64,000 nt of DNA, from the NCBI RefSeq assembly GCF_052055485.1, contig NZ_CP197171.1:3348001-3412000 (forward strand), written 5' to 3'. The position numbers and the translations under genes are program-made. This DNA comes from Amphibacillus sp052055485 (GTDB lineage Bacteria > Bacillota > Bacilli > Bacillales > Amphibacillaceae). The notes under the pieces are model-generated. The model worked only from the letters and a program-made list of their open reading frames with translations, was not told where the DNA came from and searched no databases. Positions 1-8,202 of the stretch are shown here, one piece after another. The stretch's first letter is position 1. Every line of letters starts with the position of its first letter.

Positions 1-1148
1 CAAGGTGCTATCTCTTTCCATTCATCTTTCACGATATCAAATGTTTCAAATTCTGTGCCTTGTTCAACTAGCTTATTTAGTAAATGAATGTCTTGATCTG
101 TATATAAATGGATAGCTGTTCCTTCCATCCCTGCACGAGCAGTTCGTCCTACTCGATGGATAAAAAATTCAACTTCTTTTGGTAGCTGGGCATTAATGAC
201 ATGACTAACACCTTTAATGTCAATGCCTCGAGCAGCTAAATCGGTTGCCACAATGTATTGATATTTTAAGGCTTGGATATCCTTTAATACGCGCTTTCGC
301 TCTCTTGCCCCTAAACCACCATGGATCAAACCAACATTTAACCCCTGATCAAGTAATTCAGCATAAAGATCATCACAAGCTTCTTTACCATTAGCAAAAA
401 TAATAGCTAAATATGGATTAATTGTTTTTGCGATTCGCGTAATGACTTCCGCTGGTTTTCTATGCCTTAATGGAATAAGGCGATTTTCAATTTTAATAGG
501 AGACATTTGATCCGTAATTTGAAAATATGTTGGATTGTGTAAATATTTTTTCAAAAAAGGTTGCAATCTTTCTGGGATTGTTGCTGAAAAAACCAAGACT
601 TGGGTTGCTGGATTAGCCTTAACTAGCATTTGATCAATTTCATTAATTAAGCCTAATTCTAACATCAAATCAGCTTCATCAATCACAAATGAACGCGCTG
701 TATAAAGATTGATTGAGCCTTCCTTAATTAAGTCTAATAGGCGTCCTGGTGTCGCGACAATAATTTGTGGTTGTTCAGTTAATTTTTCAATCATTCTTTT
801 TTTATCCGTACCACCAATAAACAATTTAGCTGTTACATGCTGATCTTCATGTAAGAAAGAAATAATTTTTTTGACTTCGGTAAAAATTTGAGTGGCTAAT
901 TCGCGCGTTGGAGCCGTGACAACAAATTGAACTTCTTTTTTTTCAAAAGATAGCTGATTAAATAAGGGTAATAAAAAAGCATGTGTTTTCCCTGATCCGG
1001 TCTGTGATTGACCCATTATACTTTCATTTCTTAGTACAGCTGGAATCACTTTATGTTGAATAGGCGTTGGATTTCTAAATCCCAATTGCTCAACGATCTC
1101 ATTGATCCACGGCTTGACATTAAATTCTTTAAAATGATGTTTTTCCAT
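1..1148 (-). CDS. cshB: DEAD-box RNA helicase CshB (C-terminal end outside window)
   Basis: ATP-dependent RNA helicase acting in cytoplasmic RNA remodelling, ribosome assembly and cold adaptation. The open frame starts at an ATG at 1148 preceded by GAGGAG and runs off the left edge, so the C-terminus is missing. Visible motifs are a Walker A stretch GQSQTGSGKTHA, motif II read as VIDEADLM, and motif III in VFSATIPERL, in the order expected of a DEAD-box RecA-like core. Its position upstream of the yqfO/trmK/sigA block matches yqfR (cshB) of B. subtilis, which supports this paralogue over CshA. Family call is firm; the exact paralogue rests on synteny. Confidence 0.9.
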   Translation of the reverse strand, partial: MEKHHFKEFNVKPWINEIVEQLGFRNPTPIQHKVIPAVLRNESIMGQSQTGSGKTHAFLLPLFNQLSFEKKEVQFVVTAPTRELATQIFTEVKKIISFLHEDQHVTAKLFIGGTDKKRMIEKLTEQPQIIVATPGRLLDLIKEGSINLYTARSFVIDEADLMLELGLINEIDQMLVKANPATQVLVFSATIPERLQPFLKKYLHNPTYFQITDQMSPIKIENRLIPLRHRKPAEVITRIAKTINPYLAIIFANGKEACDDLYAELLDQGLNVGLIHGGLGARERKRVLKDIQALKYQYIVATDLAARGIDIKGVSHVINAQLPKEVEFFIHRVGRTARAGMEGTAIHLYTDQDIHLLNKLVEQGTEFETFDIVKDEWKEIAP

Positions 1149-1259
1149 ATTAAACTCCTCATCAATCGACTTATTTTATTTATTATAGTAGAATTTTTTT
1201 GTAATTGCACATTTAAACATTCATTTATTAATGGATTTATTTTTAAAAATCATTGTATA

Positions 1260-2381
1260 TTATAAAAATTGAAAAGGTTCAGTGCTTAAACTTGTCTTAA
1301 TCACTTCAATTTGACCATATTCCTCAGTTAAACACTTATCCAAATAGTTATGGACCGCTTCAATCATAACGGCTTCAATATGATGCCCTGGATCAATAAT
1401 AGATAGGCCTACAGCTTGTGCATCTTGGGCATAATGAAAAGAAACATCTCCAGTCAGATAGACATCTGCACCCAAACGTTTAGCATGTTGATAATACTTT
1501 TCACCGCTTCCTCCAAGTACCGCAACCTTTCTTACCTTTTGATTAAGTGGACCTGTCACGCGCAAACCAGACAGTTGAAACACATCTTTAATTTGAAACG
1601 TTAACTCTTTTAATGTCATTTCTGCTGGTAAAGTACCTATACGTCCTAAACCATATACTTCTCCTTTATTACTCAGTTCAATTAAATCAAAAGCAGGCTC
1701 TTCATAGGGATGTGCCTTTATTAATTGTTGAACAGCTTTTGATACCAAGCAATCGGGCAGCATATATTCGAGTTTGACTTCTTCTACAGTTTCTTTTATC
1801 CCCTGCTCCCCTAAAAAAGGATCAGCTTGATCGCTTGGCGTGAAACTGCCTATTCCTTTTACACTAAATGAGCAATCCTTATATTCTCCCATTTGTCCAA
1901 CACCTATTTGAGTTAGTGCTTGATCAACTTCTTCTTGGTGACTTTCAGGAACATAAACATGGAGCTTATATAATTTTTCTTCTCCTTCAGGAACAAGAGG
2001 TTTCGTGTCTTGTAGAGCAAGCTTCGCCGCTAATAAATCATTGACCCCACCAGTAACAATATCTAGATTTGTATGAGCTGAATAAACTGAAATATCATGC
2101 TTAATTAATAGGTTGATTATTTTCCCAATCGGTTGATTAAGATTTATTTGTTTTAAGGGTTTAAATAATAAGGGATGATGAGAAATAATTAAATTAGCTT
2201 TAGTTTCAATGGCTTCTTCAACAACTTCTTCTGTTACATCAAGTGTTGTCATAACTTTATTTACTGGCATGCTTAAATTCCCGATCTGTAAGCCAACATT
2301 ATCCCAGTCACTTGCTAATTTTTTCGGGACCCATTCTTCTAGTATGTCAATCACTTTTCCTACAGTTATCGATTTAGTCAT
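1260..2381 (-). CDS. yqfO: Nif3-like protein YqfO (GTP cyclohydrolase 1 type 2 family)
   Basis: Member of the NIF3/DUF34 family of dinuclear-metal proteins; the physiological reaction is unsettled, and database names such as GTP cyclohydrolase 1 type 2 are tentative. The 373-residue length equals the B. subtilis homologue. Metal-ligand motifs are visible at both ends: SHHPLLF near residue 67, HTNLD near 102, and a C-terminal TGDVSFHYAQDAQ followed by DPGHHIEAVM. The central part (about 130-235) is the inserted PII-like domain found in long Nif3 proteins. The start codon lies inside the end of trmK (8-bp overlap), which implies translational coupling in one operon. Confidence 0.93.
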   Translation of the reverse strand: MTKSITVGKVIDILEEWVPKKLASDWDNVGLQIGNLSMPVNKVMTTLDVTEEVVEEAIETKANLIISHHPLLFKPLKQINLNQPIGKIINLLIKHDISVYSAHTNLDIVTGGVNDLLAAKLALQDTKPLVPEGEEKLYKLHVYVPESHQEEVDQALTQIGVGQMGEYKDCSFSVKGIGSFTPSDQADPFLGEQGIKETVEEVKLEYMLPDCLVSKAVQQLIKAHPYEEPAFDLIELSNKGEVYGLGRIGTLPAEMTLKELTFQIKDVFQLSGLRVTGPLNQKVRKVAVLGGSGEKYYQHAKRLGADVYLTGDVSFHYAQDAQAVGLSIIDPGHHIEAVMIEAVHNYLDKCLTEEYGQIEVIKTSLSTEPFQFL

Positions 2382-3081
2382 CCTTTAACACCTCTTCTAT
2401 CCACTTTTCTTTAAGTTTAAATTGATTTATCTTAATTAAATCAGGCTCTTTTGCTCGGAGCATTTGTTCAATAATACGTCGATAATTTTTCCGTTCCCTT
2501 TGCCATTTTTGTTTAAACACATTATTTTTTTCCTTTATGAGATAAGGACCAAATAAGATTTCTTTATCCGAATATTCGTATCTTGCTTTAGTTACTGCTA
2601 TGTCTGCAACTAAAATCTCGTAAATATGCCCCTCTTCCGCTAAAATCCTTTCGGCTACTAGTTGATAATCTGTATTAAGTAGCCATTCTCTAATATACTC
2701 GCTATTCACATTAGGTTGTAAAATTAATCGGTCAACATCCTTTAATAAATGTTTCCCCTGTTCAAGGATTGAGCAAATCAAACCACCACCCATTCCAGCA
2801 ATCACAACTTGCTTGACGGGTTCAAACTGTATAACCTCTAATCCATCGCCCTTTATTACTTTTATTTGATCAGTTAACCGTTGTGTCGTTACATGCTCAA
2901 GCGCAGATCGATAAGGACCTTCATTTAACTCCCCTGCAATTGCTTTTGCTGATTGATCATGCTGACAAACGGCAATAGGGAGATAAGCGTGGTCGCTTCC
3001 AATATCTGCAAAAAATGAACCAGCGGGTAAAAAGTCCATAATATTCTTCAATCTATTTGATAGAATAATTTCATTTGTCAT
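2374..3081 (-). CDS. trmK: tRNA (adenine22-N1)-methyltransferase TrmK
   Basis: SAM-dependent enzyme that methylates N1 of adenine 22 in the D-loop of tRNAs. The 235-residue protein carries the TrmK form of SAM motif I, DIGSDHAYLP at about residues 26-35, then AGMGGGLICSIL near 95 and LILQPN near 140, all typical of the COG2384 family. The C-terminal third is a charged helical segment, as in characterised TrmK. It lies directly upstream of yqfO with overlapping ends, the standard arrangement in Bacillaceae near sigA. Confidence 0.93.
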   Translation of the reverse strand: MTNEIILSNRLKNIMDFLPAGSFFADIGSDHAYLPIAVCQHDQSAKAIAGELNEGPYRSALEHVTTQRLTDQIKVIKGDGLEVIQFEPVKQVVIAGMGGGLICSILEQGKHLLKDVDRLILQPNVNSEYIREWLLNTDYQLVAERILAEEGHIYEILVADIAVTKARYEYSDKEILFGPYLIKEKNNVFKQKWQRERKNYRRIIEQMLRAKEPDLIKINQFKLKEKWIEEVLKDD

Positions 3082-3099
3082 ACTTGTTACACCTGTCCT

Positions 3100-3399
3100 T
3101 TAAATAATTATCGAAATAATACTGACGACTAGCCCGAGTATGCTCATACCCATCAACAATTTACTTGAGCGTTTTATACCTATACCAAACCATAAAATGA
3201 ACTGAGTGAAAATCACGATTAGTCCAGCAAACGATTGACCCATCCATTGATCAATGACTGTAAGAGAGATGATAAAAATATTTAATAATAATACCAGTAT
3301 TACGTAATTGGATTCTATTTGATAAAACTTTATGCCAAGAAAGAACAAGCCCATACAAATATTGATTGTTAAAATGATTAAGACTGTTGAATAAAACAT
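3100..3399 (-). CDS. membrane protein, downstream half of a frameshifted gene
   Basis: Ninety-nine residues that are almost wholly hydrophobic, with about three to four predicted membrane helices. No Shine-Dalgarno sequence precedes the ATG at 3399. The reading frame continues upstream as sensible hydrophobic sequence (FFYARPNMFYS) into the run of the preceding ORF, so this is probably not an independent gene. With the ORF at 3378-3644 it would form one membrane protein of about 190 residues. I do not recognise a function. The two parts are joined across two A6 runs (T6 on the coding strand) near 3408-3426. Confidence 0.5.
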   Translation of the reverse strand: MFYSTVLIILTINICMGLFFLGIKFYQIESNYVILVLLLNIFIISLTVIDQWMGQSFAGLIVIFTQFILWFGIGIKRSSKLLMGMSILGLVVSIISIII

Positions 3400-3644
3400 A
3401 TTTGGCCGTGCGTAAAAAATAAAAAAGCTATACTAGGAGCTAAAGTTAAATTTAAGATGATAAAAAGTAAACTAAATATATTTATTTTACCCATTATTCC
3501 TATCTGCGCTTCGGTCTCCTCTAAATTTTCTTCTCCTTCAGTATATAAAGCAAGCAAGTAATCACAATATTCATCTGGAAGCAAACGATTTTCTTTCCAA
3601 TACTTTATTTCATTTATAATGGTTGCTTTTCTCTGCCCATTCAC
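3378..3644 (-). CDS. membrane protein, upstream half of a frameshifted gene
   Basis: Start chosen at GTG 3644, which has GGGGTG seven bases upstream; the TTG at 3659 would place the RBS inside the gene. The first 40 residues are soluble and charged (ATIINEIKYWKENRLLPDEY, then DYLLALYTEGEE), followed by a membrane helix; the frame then runs into a short out-of-frame tail and stops. This soluble head plus multi-helix tail looks like a conserved Bacillaceae hypothetical protein, but I cannot name it. One missing T in the T6 run on the coding strand near 3408-3413 would explain the break. Confidence 0.5.
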   Translation of the reverse strand: MNGQRKATIINEIKYWKENRLLPDEYCDYLLALYTEGEENLEETEAQIGIMGKINIFSLLFIILNLTLAPSIAFLFFTHGQICFIQQS

Positions 3645-3902
3645 ATTGATACACCCCAAATTAAAATGTTATTTCTAACACAAGTTTTAGCTGATGAGCT
3701 AAATATGTTCAATAATTAAAATAATTCGGATTCACTCGTCTTTATTTGTACATGGATGTGTTGGGTCGACTTTTCCCTAAATCGTGAGGAAGTTAGTCAA
3801 AGACCCCTTAAATAACTCATTTTCCTTATTCTTTGGGTGTGATAAATTTAGTCGGCTTGAATCCATTTCTTAGCTAAATTTTTACCTTCATACATAAAGT
3901 GT

Positions 3903-3956
3903 AAAAAAACAGTCAACCAAGAGTCAATTGAAGCTCAACTGAATCTCGATTGACTG
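3903..3956 (-). terminator. Rho-independent terminator after sigA
   Basis: On the minus strand a stem of about 22 pairs (with G-U pairs and one mismatch) closes a GCT loop: arms start CAGTCAATCGAG and end TTGGTTGACTG, followed immediately by T7. It lies about 40 bp past the sigA stop and ends the dnaG-sigA transcript. The rest of 3657-3995 holds no gene that I can see. Confidence 0.9.
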
Positions 3957-3995
3957 AGCCAATCTAGCTGATACAATTTATATTTCTTCATCTTT

Positions 3996-5117
3996 TTACT
4001 CTAGAAAATCCTTCAATCTTTTGCTGCGACTTGGGTGACGTAATTTACGCAAAGCTTTTGCTTCAATTTGGCGAATGCGTTCACGGGTGACCCCAAATAC
4101 CTTTCCTACTTCTTCCAAAGTACGGGTACGGCCATCATCTAAGCCAAAGCGTAATCGTAAAACATTCTCTTCACGATCGGTTAAGGTATCAAGTACATCT
4201 TCTAATTGTTCTTTTAACAACTCATAAGCAGCATGATCTGATGGTGAAGTTGCTTCTTGATCCTCAATAAAATCACCTAAATGCGAATCATCTTCTTCCC
4301 CAATCGGCGTTTCTAATGAGACGGGCTCTTGAGCAATTTTCAATATTTCTCTAACTTTATCCGGGGATAATTCCATTTCTACTCCGATTTCTTCTGGAGT
4401 GGGTTCTCGTCCAAAATCTTGTAATAATTGTCTTTGGATACGAATCAATTTATTAATTGTTTCAACCATATGAACTGGAATTCGAATCGTTCTTGCTTGG
4501 TCTGCGATAGCACGAGTAATGGCTTGGCGAATCCACCAGGTCGCATACGTACTAAATTTGAACCCTTTTCTGTAATCAAACTTTTCAACAGCTTTTATCA
4601 AACCCATATTCCCTTCTTGAATAAGGTCAAGAAAAAGCATACCTCTTCCAACATAGCGTTTGGCAATACTAACAACTAAACGTAAATTAGCTTCAGCCAA
4701 TTTCATTTTCGCTTCTTCATCATCTTCCTCAATTCGTTTGGCTAAACTAACCTCTTCGTCTGCTGTTAATAAATCAACTCTCCCAATTTCTTTAAGATAC
4801 ATTCGAACAGGATCATTAATTTTAATCCCTAACGGAACACTAATATCTTTTAAGTCGAATTCCTTTTCTTTTTTTATATCACCTTCACTAGGATCTTCAT
4901 CGATATCACTTACTATTTCAATCCCTTGTTCACCTAGATATTCATAGAACTCATCAATTTGTTCTGACTCCAATTCAAAATGTGCTAGTCGTTCGACGAC
5001 ATCTTCATAAGCAATAACACCTGTTTTCTTTCCTATCTCAACAATTTGTTCTTTTGCTTCATCTAATGTGGTCTCGACTCCATTATCACTTGAATGTTCT
5101 GGCTGTTTCTTTACCAT
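3996..5117 (-). CDS. sigA: RNA polymerase primary sigma factor SigA
   Basis: Vegetative sigma-70 factor. The 373 residues include the acidic region 1.1, region 1.2 (DPVRMYLKEIG), region 2 (EANLRLVVSIAKRYVGRGMLFLDLIQEG and KFSTYATWWIRQAI, which bind core, melt and read the -10), region 3, and region 4.2 ending in VTRERIRQIEAKALRKLR for -35 recognition. Length and order match SigA of Bacillus. It lies 34 bp downstream of the dnaG stop in the conserved macromolecular-synthesis pair and is followed by a strong terminator. Confidence 0.99.
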   Translation of the reverse strand: MVKKQPEHSSDNGVETTLDEAKEQIVEIGKKTGVIAYEDVVERLAHFELESEQIDEFYEYLGEQGIEIVSDIDEDPSEGDIKKEKEFDLKDISVPLGIKINDPVRMYLKEIGRVDLLTADEEVSLAKRIEEDDEEAKMKLAEANLRLVVSIAKRYVGRGMLFLDLIQEGNMGLIKAVEKFDYRKGFKFSTYATWWIRQAITRAIADQARTIRIPVHMVETINKLIRIQRQLLQDFGREPTPEEIGVEMELSPDKVREILKIAQEPVSLETPIGEEDDSHLGDFIEDQEATSPSDHAAYELLKEQLEDVLDTLTDREENVLRLRFGLDDGRTRTLEEVGKVFGVTRERIRQIEAKALRKLRHPSRSKRLKDFLE

Positions 5118-5150
5118 TAGAGTCCCCCTCCTTCCAACTTATCCAATTCA

Positions 5151-6971
5151 TTATCGATTTTTGTTCTTTAGTTCTTTCTGAATTCGCATAATTTCCATCC
5201 CAATTTGGGCTGCCTTCAAATAATCTTTGTTCAATTCTGCCTCTTTTTGTTTAGTTATTAAATCACGGATAATAACTTTATCGCTATGTTCAGCTTTAAT
5301 CATATGAACATAGTCTGCAATTTCATCTTCTGAAACATCTGCACTGACAGGTTCCATGGCAATCTCAATCACTTCACTTATTATTTCCTTATCATTTAAA
5401 CGTTCTACAAAATGACTGACATTCGCTTCAAATCCATCCTCATAAAAAGCATATAAATAAGTTACGATAATTTTGTGTTTCTCAATATTAAAAGCAGCAC
5501 CTAAGGTATGCTTTATTTGTTCAGCAATCGAACGATCATATAACATATAGGCAAGCAACCTTCTTTCAGCATTGTGATAAGCTGGTAAAAGTCGTTTGGA
5601 TTTACTTTTTAATACGCGATCATTAGTATGGCTGTTCGAATCCACATTATCCCTAGTTGCACCTTGTTTATTCCTAATTTGATTAACTTCTTCCAAAATA
5701 GCTTCAGAAGATAAATCAAACATTTTGGTTAATTCTCTTATATAACGGTCTCTATCCAAAGGTGATTTAAGCTGAGCAATTTCTATAACAATTTGCTTGA
5801 TATAAGCTATTTGATCTGCTTCAACTTTTAAATTATAAGCTCTTTTGTGATACATCATGACAAAACTCATATAAGTAGAGCTTGCCTCGATTACCTCTCG
5901 TTTAAACCTTTCACCACCATATTTTTTAATAAAAGAATCTGGATCAAGTCCATCTGGTAATGTTGCCATACGGACTTGACAACCTACTTTAATCATTAAC
6001 TTAGCCACTTTAAAAGAGGCATTGATTCCTGCATCATCACCGTCATAACAAATAACTACAGTATCTGCATATCGTTTAATTAAAGCCGCTTGTTGTTCCG
6101 ATACTGAGGTGCCGAGTGAGGCAATTCCATTTGTTATACCTGCTTGATAAGCCGTGATCACATCCATATAACCTTCAAATAGTATCGCCTGTCCGCTTTT
6201 TTTCAATTCACTTCTTGCCAAATCAAAATTAAAAAGCAGTTTTCCTTTTTGAAATAAGGCAGATTCTGGGCTGTTTAAATATTTGGGCTCAAGATCTGTT
6301 ATTGAACGACCACCGAATCCAACTGTTTTAGCAAGGTGGTTACGAATCGGAAAAACAATACGCCCTCTCATTCGATCATATACTTTATTTTGATCATTAC
6401 GAGCCAATACACTTGCTGATACAAGCTCTTGTAAATTAAATTCTTTCTTCGATAAAAATTGAGTCGTCACTTCATTTCCTTCAGGTGAAAAACCAATTTG
6501 AAATAAATCGATCGTCTCATCAGTTAACCCTCGATTTTTTAAATACGTTCGAGCCTCGCTAGCTTCTTTTGCATGATGAAAAATATGATGATAAAATTTA
6601 GTCAATAGTTCATGAGCATTTAAACTAATTTGGTCATGTGACTGACTATTTTGATTATCTTGTTGCAAATATTGATCTGGTAAAGAGTGACCACTTCTTT
6701 GTGCTAAATGAGTGACTGCTTGTTGAAAAGAAAAACCTTCTTGTTCCATCAAAAAGGTAAAAACATTACCACCCTTACCACAGCCAAAACAGTGAAAAAT
6801 TTGTTTTTCTTGAGTAACTGAAAAAGAAGGTGTCTTCTCACCATGAAATGGACAAAGTCCAAAATAATTTCGTCCTTGTTTTTTTAATGAGACATATTCT
6901 CCAATGACATCAACAATATCATTAGCTTTACGAATCTCATCTATTAATTGCTCAGGAATTTGAGCGGTCAT
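5151..6971 (-). CDS. dnaG: DNA primase DnaG
   Basis: Synthesises RNA primers at the replication fork. The start is placed at ATG 6971 (MTAQIPEQ), with GGTG six bases before it; an upstream in-frame ATG at 6986 would include that site. The N-terminus holds the CHC2 zinc site (C40, H43, C61, C64). The TOPRIM core follows, with LFEGYMDVITAYQAG and VVICYDGDDAG carrying the catalytic acidic residues. The C-terminal third is the helical helicase-binding domain. It is co-transcribed with sigA. Confidence 0.98.
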   Translation of the reverse strand: MTAQIPEQLIDEIRKANDIVDVIGEYVSLKKQGRNYFGLCPFHGEKTPSFSVTQEKQIFHCFGCGKGGNVFTFLMEQEGFSFQQAVTHLAQRSGHSLPDQYLQQDNQNSQSHDQISLNAHELLTKFYHHIFHHAKEASEARTYLKNRGLTDETIDLFQIGFSPEGNEVTTQFLSKKEFNLQELVSASVLARNDQNKVYDRMRGRIVFPIRNHLAKTVGFGGRSITDLEPKYLNSPESALFQKGKLLFNFDLARSELKKSGQAILFEGYMDVITAYQAGITNGIASLGTSVSEQQAALIKRYADTVVICYDGDDAGINASFKVAKLMIKVGCQVRMATLPDGLDPDSFIKKYGGERFKREVIEASSTYMSFVMMYHKRAYNLKVEADQIAYIKQIVIEIAQLKSPLDRDRYIRELTKMFDLSSEAILEEVNQIRNKQGATRDNVDSNSHTNDRVLKSKSKRLLPAYHNAERRLLAYMLYDRSIAEQIKHTLGAAFNIEKHKIIVTYLYAFYEDGFEANVSHFVERLNDKEIISEVIEIAMEPVSADVSEDEIADYVHMIKAEHSDKVIIRDLITKQKEAELNKDYLKAAQIGMEIMRIQKELKNKNR

Positions 6972-7282
6972 AATTATCACCAACATTTAATTTCTATATA
7001 AAATCAAAAATTCCTGCAAGTTTCGACAAAAAAGTTAAAAAAATGCTAACAAATTTCAATTTTAACGTTTTTCAGTTCAATATAGCATCCTTCATGGTAA
7101 TCTTGAAACTTAATTAGCTAAGTAAACCTTCTACATCGGAAATCTATATTCCTGCAAAACAATTGAAACCATTAACAATCTATCAAACTCTTTATTAAAT
7201 ACTATACAGAAGTTGAAATTTTACACAAATAATTATTATAGTCTATTAACTGAAAAAAAGCTACTATTTTGTTCAGGGTAAT

Positions 7283-7315
7283 AAAAACCTTACGTTTTAA
7301 GTCGTAAGGTTTTTT
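7283..7315 (-). terminator. Rho-independent terminator after ppsR (possibly bidirectional)
   Basis: AAAACCTTACG pairs with CGTAAGGTTTT around an eight-base loop, with T-rich flanks on both strands. It sits about 65 bp beyond the ppsR stop, separating glyQ-glyS-ppsR from dnaG-sigA. The rest of 6972-7380 is AT-rich, shows no gene, and should contain the dnaG promoter, which I could not pin down. Confidence 0.8.
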
Positions 7316-7380
7316 ATTCTTTTATTTCTGTATGTTTTATTATTTACCCGACTAAATTTAGGTTTCCAGTTATTCACCAT

Positions 7381-8187
7381 TTAACGTGTCATTTGAATTT
7401 GCAAAATAATATTAGCGGTTTCTTCCACAGCTTTATCAGTCACATCAACGACTGGACAGCCGAGTCGATCAACAATGACATCAAAATATTCTAGTTCTTG
7501 ATCAATTCTATCCAAAGCTGCATAATTAGCACTAGCCTTTAAGCCAAGTGCTTTTAGGCGTTCTTTTCGAATCCCATTTAACTTTCCAGAGCTTATTTTT
7601 AAACCATAACATTTACTCGGATCCGTATTAAATAGTTCCTTTGGAGGATCAACCTCTGGGACAACAGGAACATTAGCTACTTTTAAACTTTTCAGTGCTA
7701 AATACTGAGACAGTGGTGTTTTTGATGTTCGTGATACACCGATGAGAACAATATCAGCTTGTTCTATACCTCTCGGATCACGACCATCATCATATTTAAC
7801 CGCAAATTCAATCGCTTCTACTCGTCTAAAATAGGATTCATCTAGCTGATGATTTAAACCCGGCTTCATTTTTGGTTTTTTATCAAATAATCGTTCCATC
7901 GCTTCAAGCATAGGTCCGATAATATCAATGACTTCTAATTTCAGATCAGTTGATTTCTGCATCACATATTGGCGTAAACCTGGATCAACAAGCGTATAGC
8001 CAACAAGTGCATGATCTCGTTTAGCCTGAGCCAATATCTGTTCTATTTGCCCTTTATTTTTAATATATGGTGACCTATATAATTCATAATCTTGACCATT
8101 GTCAAATTGTAATAGAGACGCTTTAATCACTTGTTCTGCTGTTTCACCAAGCGAATCTGAGAGTAAATAAATAATTGGTTTTTCCAT
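7381..8187 (-). CDS. ppsR: putative PEP synthetase/PPDK regulatory protein (DUF299)
   Basis: Bifunctional serine/threonine kinase-phosphorylase family that switches pyruvate phosphate dikinase or PEP synthetase by ADP-dependent phosphorylation and Pi-dependent removal. The 268 residues contain the P-loop-like GVSRTSKTPLSQYLA near residue 150 and the N-terminal YLLSDSLGETAEQV signature. The gene follows glyS by 15 bp, as in B. subtilis (yqfL). The target enzyme is not in this window, so the partner is inferred from the family. Confidence 0.9.
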   Translation of the reverse strand: MEKPIIYLLSDSLGETAEQVIKASLLQFDNGQDYELYRSPYIKNKGQIEQILAQAKRDHALVGYTLVDPGLRQYVMQKSTDLKLEVIDIIGPMLEAMERLFDKKPKMKPGLNHQLDESYFRRVEAIEFAVKYDDGRDPRGIEQADIVLIGVSRTSKTPLSQYLALKSLKVANVPVVPEVDPPKELFNTDPSKCYGLKISSGKLNGIRKERLKALGLKASANYAALDRIDQELEYFDVIVDRLGCPVVDVTDKAVEETANIILQIQMTR

Positions 8188-8202
8188 CTTATCACCTCAA
8201 AT

